A stretch of 40,815 bases of DNA from Streptomyces sp. NTH33 (lineage in GTDB: Bacteria > Actinomycetota > Actinomycetes > Streptomycetales > Streptomycetaceae). The notes under the pieces are model-generated. The model saw only the letters and a program-made list of their open reading frames with translations. It ran no database searches and was not told where the DNA came from. Positions 16,473 to 22,709 of this stretch are shown here, one piece after another. Where the stretch lies: the NCBI RefSeq assembly GCF_003236365.1, contig NZ_POTZ01000007.1, positions 1-40,815 on the forward strand. The letters are read 5' to 3'. Made by a program: the position numbers and the translations under genes. Position 1 is the stretch's first letter, and the number at the start of each line of letters is the position of its first letter.

Positions 16473-16499
16473 ATTCTGCGAAATGGCCTCGTGTTCTGG
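16473..16499 (-). promoter_or_regulatory. Paired 7-mer operator of the gentisate operon
   Basis: On the minus strand CCAGAAC (16499-16493) and GCAGAAT (16479-16473) are separated by 13 bases and begin 5 bases after the -10 box, so they cover the likely transcription start. The same two-site pattern with the same spacer stands at 17486-17512. It is probably the site of the adjacent IclR protein. Confidence 0.5.
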
Positions 16500-16504
16500 A
16501 GCGG

Positions 16505-16533
16505 AGAATTTCAGGCGCCTCGAGGTGTGTCAA
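16505..16533 (-). promoter_or_regulatory. Promoter of the gentisate dioxygenase operon
   Basis: On the minus strand a perfect -35 TTGACA (16533-16528) and AATTCT (16510-16505) as -10 are 17 bases apart. The region lies directly upstream of the dioxygenase and overlaps the divergent iclR promoter. Confidence 0.6.
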
Positions 16534-16550
16534 GAGGGTGCCGCGTCCTC

Positions 16551-16556
16551 TATAAA
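16551..16556 (+). promoter_or_regulatory. -10 box of a leaderless iclR transcript
   Basis: TATAAA ends 6 bases before the iclR ATG, so transcription should begin at or next to the start codon. No good ribosome site exists, which agrees with leaderless translation. The -35 region would overlap that of the divergent promoter. Confidence 0.45.
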
Positions 16557-16562
16557 GGTTCC

Positions 16563-17333
16563 ATGTCGCCTTCTCAGGACACGTCCCCCGCCGCCCCGGC
16601 CTATCCCATCGGTTCCGTGGACAAGGCCCTGCGCCTTCTCCTCCTCGTGAGCGCGCGCCCCACTGGCGTGCGGGTGAACGAGGCCAGCGCCGAACTGGGT
16701 GTGGCCCCCTCCACGGCGCACCGCCTGCTTCAGATGATCACCCACCACGGCCTGGCGGTTCAGGACCCGGACACCAAGGCCTACCTACCCGGGCCGGCCT
16801 TGTTGAAGATCGGCAATTCCCGCGAACAGTGTGTCGAACGCGCCCGCCCCGTGCTGCGCGACCTGGCCGACGAGACGCAGGAGACCGTGCACCTCTCCGT
16901 GCTCGAACAATCGTTCTCAGTCACCCTGTTCACCGCGGAAGGCCCCCACATGCTGCGCGTGGGCGACCGGTCCGGGCATGCGATTCCGGTATGGATGGGC
17001 GCCATGGGCCGCTGCCTGCTGTTCGACCACGACGACGCGGCCGTGCGGGAGCTGCTGCCAAGCGGCCTGAGAGGCCCTGGTGGCGCGCCCATGGCCGACG
17101 CGCTCATCGAACAGCTGCACTCCGACCGGGAGCACGGTTTCGCCCATCACGACGGGGTGGTCGAGCCGGGCGTGAGCGTCGCCGCGGTACCGGTGCGGGG
17201 AACGCTCGGCACGGTCGAGTACGCGATCGGCATGACCTATCCGACTTCTCGCGTCCCCGCTGAACTGCTGCCTTCTGCTGTGACGAAGCTGCAGGCCGCC
17301 TCCGCGGCGATCACCGCTTTGCTTCCCCGGTAG
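16563..17333 (+). CDS. IclR-family regulator of the gentisate region
   Basis: A 256-residue IclR protein. The N-terminal winged helix includes SVDKALRLLLLVS and the recognition helix in LGVAPSTAHRLLQMI. The effector domain runs from about residue 90 (RPVLRDLADETQETVHLSVL) and includes GHAIPVWMGAMGRCLLF and VEPGVSVAAVPVRG. IclR proteins bind small aromatic or oxo acids and repress or activate catabolic operons. It diverges from gentisate dioxygenase and precedes the hydroxybenzoate monooxygenase, both of whose promoters share a paired 7-mer, so it is the natural candidate controller of both. The start at ATG 16563 is placed by the TATAAA box; no upstream start has a ribosome site. Confidence 0.85.
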   Translation: MSPSQDTSPAAPAYPIGSVDKALRLLLLVSARPTGVRVNEASAELGVAPSTAHRLLQMITHHGLAVQDPDTKAYLPGPALLKIGNSREQCVERARPVLRDLADETQETVHLSVLEQSFSVTLFTAEGPHMLRVGDRSGHAIPVWMGAMGRCLLFDHDDAAVRELLPSGLRGPGGAPMADALIEQLHSDREHGFAHHDGVVEPGVSVAAVPVRGTLGTVEYAIGMTYPTSRVPAELLPSAVTKLQAASAAITALLPR

Positions 17334-17451
17334 CGGGCCGCCTTCTCCCCGGCAGCAGGACCGCGGGGCCTTTCGGCGCCAACTCGGCTCCGGGGGCCCC
17401 TTTTCCTGTGCTCTCGCCTCAAGGACTTGCAGGTCTCCGCCAACTTCACCG

Positions 17452-17481
17452 TTGACGACACGGGCCGCCCATGCTTAGCTC
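17452..17481 (+). promoter_or_regulatory. Promoter of the hydroxybenzoate monooxygenase operon
   Basis: TTGACG (17452-17457) and TAGCTC (17476-17481) are 18 bases apart, with the gene starting 81 bases further on. The -10 is weak, which suits a regulated promoter. Confidence 0.45.
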
Positions 17482-17485
17482 AGTT

Positions 17486-17512
17486 GCAGAATCAGCTTCC
17501 ACTATGCAGAAC
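17486..17512 (+). promoter_or_regulatory. Paired 7-mer operator of the monooxygenase operon
   Basis: GCAGAAT (17486-17492) and GCAGAAC (17506-17512) are separated by 13 bases and begin 4 bases after the -10 box. This is the same arrangement as in the gentisate promoter at 16473-16499. Confidence 0.5.
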
Positions 17513-17562
17513 GACCCTGAAACGCTCGTCCGAGCCCGGGGCCGTGGACGAGGAGTGTGCAA

Positions 17563-18780
17563 GTGAGTGAGGACGCAGCGGCCATCGAGGTCGAGACCCT
17601 GGTCGTCGGCGGGGGAATCGCCGGTCTGGCGGCCGCCCTGGGCCTGGGCCGGGCGGGCAAGGCCGTCCATGTGCTTGAGCGCGCCGCGGAGTTCGGGGAG
17701 GTCGGCGCCGGCATCCAGCTCGCTCCCAACGCGATGGCGGTTCTGGACCGGCTGGGTGTCCTGGACGCCGTGATGAAGGACGCCGTCTTCCCGCAGCGCA
17801 AGCTGTACATGGACGCAGTCACCGGGCAGCGGATCGCGTCGATCGACCTGGGCCCGCGGTTCGTCGAGCACTACGGATACCCGTACATCGTCACCCACCG
17901 CGCCGACCTGCACGGTTGCCTGCTGCAGGCCTGCCAGGAGCAACCTTCGGTGACGCTGGAAACGAACCGGGGCGTCGAGTCCGTGCACAAGGTGACGGAC
18001 GGCCGGGTGCGGGTGGTCTGCTCGGACGGCTCGACCTATCTGGCGAAGGCGCTGGTGGGCGCCGACGGGGTGCGCTCCGCGGTCCGGCCGTCCATCGTCC
18101 CCGACGAACTGGTTCCGTCGAAGTACGTCGCCTACCGCGGTACCGTGCCGATTGAGGTCGTGGGTGAGGAGGCCGCCGAGTCGCCGACAGTGCTCTGCTG
18201 GCTGGGGCCGGCGATGCACCTCATCCAGTACCCCTTGCGGGGCGGCAAGCTCTACAACAACGTCGCGGTCTTCCGTTCCGACCGTTACTCGCCGGACCAC
18301 GACGACTGGGGCACCGAGGAAGAGCTCGATGAGCGTTTCGGCGCATGCTGTGACCATGTCCGCGCGGCGGGCCAGTACCTCAACCGGTCCATCCGCTGGC
18401 CGATGTACGACCGTGAGCCCGCGGACCGCTGGGTCGACGGCAATGTGGCCCTGATCGGGGACGCGGCCCACGCGATGCTGCAGTACCTGGCACAGGGCGG
18501 CGCGCAGTCGCTGGACGACGCCCTGGTCATGGCCGAGGAGTACGTCCGGGCCGACACTCCCGAGGACGCCTTCGTGCGCTACGAGGAGCGTCGTCTGGCA
18601 CATGCCGGCAACGTGCAGCGACTGGCTCGTACGGCCGGTGAGCTGTTCCACTTCGAGGGCGTGGGACGCCACCTGCGCAACCACTTCTTCAAGGACCACG
18701 ACCCCGAGGACTACACCCACCTCGACTGGATGTTCATGCCGGTCGACCGGGCGCCCGCGACGCGCAGCTACCCCGTCTGA
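17563..18780 (+). CDS. FAD-dependent 3-hydroxybenzoate 6-monooxygenase
   Basis: A 405-residue class A flavoprotein hydroxylase. VVGGGIAGLAAALGLGRAGK near the N-terminus binds the ADP of FAD, GADGVRSAVR is the middle motif, and LIGDAAHAMLQYLAQGGAQS binds the flavin ribityl chain. The tail (RAPATRSYPV) has no membrane feature, so it is cytoplasmic. With gentisate dioxygenase encoded nearby, the likely reaction is 3-hydroxybenzoate + NADH + O2 to gentisate; close relatives act on salicylate. GTG 17563 is chosen because AGGAG stands 7 bases upstream; a GTG at 17557 would be only 1 base from it. The transporter genes follow on the same strand. Confidence 0.82.
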   Translation: MSEDAAAIEVETLVVGGGIAGLAAALGLGRAGKAVHVLERAAEFGEVGAGIQLAPNAMAVLDRLGVLDAVMKDAVFPQRKLYMDAVTGQRIASIDLGPRFVEHYGYPYIVTHRADLHGCLLQACQEQPSVTLETNRGVESVHKVTDGRVRVVCSDGSTYLAKALVGADGVRSAVRPSIVPDELVPSKYVAYRGTVPIEVVGEEAAESPTVLCWLGPAMHLIQYPLRGGKLYNNVAVFRSDRYSPDHDDWGTEEELDERFGACCDHVRAAGQYLNRSIRWPMYDREPADRWVDGNVALIGDAAHAMLQYLAQGGAQSLDDALVMAEEYVRADTPEDAFVRYEERRLAHAGNVQRLARTAGELFHFEGVGRHLRNHFFKDHDPEDYTHLDWMFMPVDRAPATRSYPV

Positions 18781-18891
18781 CCGCGCGCCTCCGTCGCCAT
18801 GGACCGACCGCCCGACGCGAACCGGTCGGCCGCCGCGCCTTCGAGACCCCCCGATTCCGCATCCACTCCATCTCCGAAACGGGACACAGTC

Positions 18892-19764
18892 TTGAGCACA
18901 CAAGTTCTCAAGTCGGTGCGGACACAGCCCGTGCCGCCTCGCAGCGAGTACAAACCGGTCCGGTCACCGGGCCAGATCGTCTTCGTCGTCGTCGGCCTCG
19001 TCGTCGCCGCCTGGATCCTCGCCCTGCTGGCAGACAACAAGAACATCGATTACGGGCTGATCGTCAAGAACATCTCCAACTCGATGATCCTGAAGGGCCT
19101 CCTCAAGACCTTCGAGCTGACCTTCGTCAGCATGGTGATCGGGACCGTGCTCGGCGTCGGCATCGCGATCGCCAAGATGTCCGGCAACCGCGTGCTGACG
19201 GCACTGGCGGAGTTCTACATCTGGTTCTTCCGCGGCGTTCCGCTGCTGGTCCAGATCATGATCTGGGGCAATTTCGCCCTTCTCTTCCCTCGGCTGGGCC
19301 TGGGTGTCCCGTTCACGGACGTCATGCTGTTCTCCGTGCCGACCAATTCGGCCATCACCGTGTTCACCGCCTCCGTCCTGGCACTGTCCCTGCACGAGGC
19401 GGCCTACATGGCGGAGGTCGTCCGGGGCGGCATCCAGGCTGTCGACAGCGGCCAGGAGGAAGCGGCCAAGGCCATCGGCATGACCCGTCGCCAGATCCTG
19501 CGGCGCGTCGTCCTCCCGCAGGCGCTCCGTACGATCATTCCGCCCACCGGCAACCAGCTCATCTCGCTGCTCAAGGCCAGCGCGATGGTGTCGGTGATCG
19601 CCGGCGGCGAGCTGATGACCGTGGCCAACGACATCGGCTCGGTCAGCTACAAGACCCTGGAGATGCTGACCGTCGCCACCTTCTGGTACCTGGTCATCGT
19701 CTCCGTCATGACCGTCCTGCAGCGCTACCTCGAGCGCCGCCTCGCGAAGGGAAGCCGTCGATGA
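18892..19764 (+). CDS. ABC transporter permease (polar amino acid type)
   Basis: A 290-residue membrane protein. An N-terminal cytoplasmic stretch precedes a first membrane helix (IVFVVVGLVVAAWILALLA), then the HisM/GlnP core: GLLKTFELTFVSMVIGTVLG, FFRGVPLLVQIMIWG, and the EAA loop EEAAKAIGMTRRQILRRVVLPQALR, which docks the ATPase. TTG 18892 is preferred because GGGAC lies 6 bases upstream; an in-frame ATG at 18799 would add 31 disordered residues and lacks a ribosome site. It overlaps the ATPase gene (ATGA). The partner binding protein is at 13494-14423. Probable cargo is the aromatic acid degraded here; this is inferred from context. Confidence 0.85.
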   Translation: MSTQVLKSVRTQPVPPRSEYKPVRSPGQIVFVVVGLVVAAWILALLADNKNIDYGLIVKNISNSMILKGLLKTFELTFVSMVIGTVLGVGIAIAKMSGNRVLTALAEFYIWFFRGVPLLVQIMIWGNFALLFPRLGLGVPFTDVMLFSVPTNSAITVFTASVLALSLHEAAYMAEVVRGGIQAVDSGQEEAAKAIGMTRRQILRRVVLPQALRTIIPPTGNQLISLLKASAMVSVIAGGELMTVANDIGSVSYKTLEMLTVATFWYLVIVSVMTVLQRYLERRLAKGSRR

Positions 19765-20564
19765 GCTCCACCACCACGTCCGACGCCCTTCCCAGAACCG
19801 AAGAGCCGCTGCTCGTCATGCGGGACGTCCACAAGCGCTACGAGCAGAACCACGTTCTCAAGGGCATCGACCTGGAGGTCCGTGCGGGCGAGGTGGTGTG
19901 CCTGCTCGGCCCGTCCGGCTCGGGCAAGTCCACCGTCCTGCGGTGCATCAACCAGCTCGAACTGGTCGACGAGGGATCGATCACCTACGAAGGCCAGTAC
20001 ATCGGCGTCAAGAAGACCAAGGGCGGCTGGAAGGCTCTCAAGGAGTCCGAACGTGCCGCTCAGCGGAGAGACATCGGTATGGTCTTCCAGCGCTTCAACC
20101 TCTTCCCCCACATGACCGTTCTGGAGAACGTGGTCGAAGGACCGGTGCGGGTTAAGAGGACGGCGCCCGACGAGGCCCGCCGGATCGCGGTCGACGTCCT
20201 GCAGCGTGTGGGAATGGACGGTTTCCAGGACCGCTACCCGTCCCAGCTTTCGGGCGGTCAGCAGCAGCGGGTGGCCATCGCACGGGCACTCGCCATGGAC
20301 CCGCCGCTCATGCTGTGCGACGAGCCCACTTCCGCGCTCGACCCCGAGCTGGTCGGCGAAGTCCTCGACGTCCTGAAGAAGCTGGCCCACACAGGCCGCG
20401 CCATGATGGTCGTCACCCACGAGATCGGCTTCGCCCGCGAGGTCGCCGACCGCATCGTCTTCATGGCCGACGGCGTCATCGTCGAGAGCGGTCCCGCCGA
20501 CCAGGTGATCGGCTCACCGCGTGAGGAGCGGACTCGTCAGTTCCTCTCGGCCGTCATCCACTGA
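19761..20564 (+). CDS. ABC transporter ATPase (polar amino acid type, GlnQ-like)
   Basis: A 267-residue ATPase energising the transporter. Walker A is GPSGSGKST (about residue 51-59), the Q loop is in MVFQRFNLFPHMTVLENV, the signature is LSGGQQQRVAIARALAM, Walker B is LMLCDEPTSALDPE and the switch His is in MVVTHEIGFA. The length is slightly above the usual ~245 because of an N-terminal extension and an insertion KKTKGGWKALKES before the Q loop, a known variant in this group. ATG 19761 overlaps the permease stop. Confidence 0.9.
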   Translation: MSSTTTSDALPRTEEPLLVMRDVHKRYEQNHVLKGIDLEVRAGEVVCLLGPSGSGKSTVLRCINQLELVDEGSITYEGQYIGVKKTKGGWKALKESERAAQRRDIGMVFQRFNLFPHMTVLENVVEGPVRVKRTAPDEARRIAVDVLQRVGMDGFQDRYPSQLSGGQQQRVAIARALAMDPPLMLCDEPTSALDPELVGEVLDVLKKLAHTGRAMMVVTHEIGFAREVADRIVFMADGVIVESGPADQVIGSPREERTRQFLSAVIH

Positions 20565-20616
20565 CGACCCGGGCCAGCACCAGAACCAACCATGCTTTGT
20601 GAGGAGTTGATCAGTC

Positions 20617-21846
20617 ATGGCCGAAGGGCTGCTCGCCGGCGTCACGGTACTTGACATGACGAACGTCCTGGCCGGTCCCTTCGCCGGTTATCAGCTGGCT
20701 CTGATGGGGGCCGACGTCATCAAGGTCGAGGTGCCCGGGACAGGTGACCTCGCCCGCCAGCTCGGCGCCGATCCGGACCTGAGCCGGGAGAACCTGGGTG
20801 TCTCCTTCCTCGCGCAGAACGCGGGCAAGCGCTCGGTCACCGTGAACCTCAAGAGCGAGGCCGGAAAGGAGGTCTTCACCCGCCTGCTCGACCGGGCGGA
20901 CGTCCTGCTTGAGAACTTCCGCCCCGGTGTGCTTGAGCGTCTCGGCTTCGGCAGGCAGCGGCTCCACGAGCTGAAGCCCGGTCTGGTCTACTGCGCCGTC
21001 TCCGGCTTCGGGGCGACCGGGCCCCTGGCCCAGCGTCCGGCCTACGACCAGGTCATCCAGGGCATGTCCGGGATCATGAGCATCACCGGGACACCGGAAT
21101 CCGCCCCCCTGCGGGTCGGGTTCCCGGTCTGCGACAGCTTCGGCGGGCTGGCCGCGGCGTTCGCGGTCGCCTCCGCACTGCTGCGGCAGCGCCGTACGGG
21201 AGAAGGTGCCTACCTCGACGTCTCCATGCTCGACGCCGCACTGACGGCAATGGGCTGGGTCGTCTCGGACCATCTCGTCGCGGGCCGGGAGCCTGGGCCG
21301 ATGGGCAACGAGAACGTCACGTCAGCCCCCTCAGGGACGTTCCGGACGGCGGACGGCGCCCTCAACATCGCGGCCAACAAGCAGGAACAGTTCGAGACCT
21401 TGTGCCGGGTCCTGGAGAGGGAGGAACTCCGCACCGACCCGCGGTTCGCTACCAGGGACGACCGTAAGCGCAACCGGCACGCCCTCCGCGCCGAACTGGA
21501 GATCACGCTCAAGAGCCGCACCGCCCAGGAATGGGACGAGATCCTGCTGCCCACCGGTGTGCCCGCCGCCCCGGTCGTCACCGTGCCCCAGGCGCTGCGC
21601 TCCGCGCAAATCGCCCACCGGGGTCTGGTCACCGAGCTCCCCCTGCCGCAGGCCGGCACAGAGGCCGACGAGCAGGCCCGCCAGGACCCGCTCAGGGTCG
21701 TCGGCCTGCCGACGCAGATCGACGGTGCCGCAGTCCGGCCGGCCGGACCACCTCCCCTGCTCGGCGAGCACACCGCCGAGGTGCTGCGCGACCTCGGCTA
21801 CGACGACGCGGGCATCGCCCGGCTCCGCGAGGAGAGGGCCGTATGA
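20617..21846 (+). CDS. CaiB/BaiF family CoA-transferase (class III)
   Basis: A 409-residue class III CoA-transferase. It shows the family opening LLAGVTVLDMTNVLAGPFAGYQL (interrupted here as LLAGVTVLDMTN and VLAGPFAGYQ), GADVIKVEVPG, NAGKRSVTVNLK, and the catalytic Asp173 in GFPVCDSFGG, which forms the acyl and CoA anhydride and thioester intermediates. It starts at ATG 20617 behind GAGGAG. Its stop overlaps the next start (ATGA), so it is coupled to a citrate-synthase-fold lyase and an aconitase. This suggests it activates a hydroxy-dicarboxylic or tricarboxylic acid (malate, citramalate or citrate) for cleavage by the lyase. The donor could be succinyl-CoA or acetyl-CoA; the substrate is inferred. 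Confidence 0.82.
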   Translation: MAEGLLAGVTVLDMTNVLAGPFAGYQLALMGADVIKVEVPGTGDLARQLGADPDLSRENLGVSFLAQNAGKRSVTVNLKSEAGKEVFTRLLDRADVLLENFRPGVLERLGFGRQRLHELKPGLVYCAVSGFGATGPLAQRPAYDQVIQGMSGIMSITGTPESAPLRVGFPVCDSFGGLAAAFAVASALLRQRRTGEGAYLDVSMLDAALTAMGWVVSDHLVAGREPGPMGNENVTSAPSGTFRTADGALNIAANKQEQFETLCRVLEREELRTDPRFATRDDRKRNRHALRAELEITLKSRTAQEWDEILLPTGVPAAPVVTVPQALRSAQIAHRGLVTELPLPQAGTEADEQARQDPLRVVGLPTQIDGAAVRPAGPPPLLGEHTAEVLRDLGYDDAGIARLREERAV

Positions 21847-22709
21847 ACGACGCACGCGCGACCGCCCGGGCCGCGGTCGACAGCCGGGCGGTGACCGACT
21901 GGTGGTCGACCTCCGTGTCCGACATCGAGCCGGGTGTCGTCCGCCTACGCGGCTACCCGGTCGAGTCGCTGATCGGCGAGGTCTCCTTCGCCGAAATGAT
22001 CTGGCTGATGCTCCGCGGCGAGCTGCCCGCTCCCCACCAGGCTCGGCTTCTCGAAATGACGCTGGTGGCCGCGGTCGACCACGGCCCGCAGGCCCCGTCC
22101 ATCGCCGCCGCCCGGATGGCGGCGACCTGCGGTGTCGGGCTGAACGGCGCGGTGGCCACCGGTGTCAACCTCCTCGGTGACGTGCACGGTGGTGCCGGCC
22201 AGCAGTGCCTGGAGATCCTGGTGTCACTGCGGCGGTCCTGCGACAGCGGCCGTACCAGCGTCCCCGAGGCGGTGGCGGAACTTCTCGCCGAGTACAAGGC
22301 GGCCGGCCGCTTCGTGCCGGGCTTCGGCCACCGCTTCCATCCGCGCGACCCCCGCCGGGACCCCCTCCTCGAGGCCGTACGGGCCGAGGCGGACGCGGGT
22401 ACGGTGGACGGCGGCCACCTGGAGGTCGCGCTGGAGCTGGAGGCACAACTCGCCACCGGACGGCCCCGCCCCGTCCCGATGAACATCGACGGAGCGACCG
22501 CTGTCGTCCACGCGGAGCTGGGCTTCGAACCCGAGCTCGCCCGCGGTCTGTTCGTCCTCTCCCGCTCGGTCGGTATCCTCGCGCACGCCTGGGAGGAACA
22601 CGGCGCCGGACGCCGTATCAAGGGCCCAATCCCGCCGCCGCTGCTGCCCACGTACACAGGCCCTGCGCCACGTGAACCGAAGTCCACCTCCAGGGAGCGG
22701 CACAAGTGA
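21843..22709 (+). CDS. Citrate-synthase-fold CoA lyase (citryl-CoA lyase-like)
   Basis: A 288-residue protein, far shorter than citrate synthase (~430) and of the size of the citryl-CoA lyase group. All three catalytic residues of the fold are visible: His115 in GDVHGGAG, His163 in PGFGHRFHPRDP and Asp216 in PMNIDGATAV. The C-terminus has SRSVGILAHAWEEHGAGRRI. It should catalyse condensation or, more likely here, retro-aldol cleavage of an acyl-CoA. Coupled by overlaps to a CoA-transferase before it and an aconitase after it, it could split malyl-, citramalyl- or citryl-CoA to acetyl-CoA plus an oxo acid. The family is clear; the substrate is not. Confidence 0.8.
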   Translation: MNDARATARAAVDSRAVTDWWSTSVSDIEPGVVRLRGYPVESLIGEVSFAEMIWLMLRGELPAPHQARLLEMTLVAAVDHGPQAPSIAAARMAATCGVGLNGAVATGVNLLGDVHGGAGQQCLEILVSLRRSCDSGRTSVPEAVAELLAEYKAAGRFVPGFGHRFHPRDPRRDPLLEAVRAEADAGTVDGGHLEVALELEAQLATGRPRPVPMNIDGATAVVHAELGFEPELARGLFVLSRSVGILAHAWEEHGAGRRIKGPIPPPLLPTYTGPAPREPKSTSRERHK

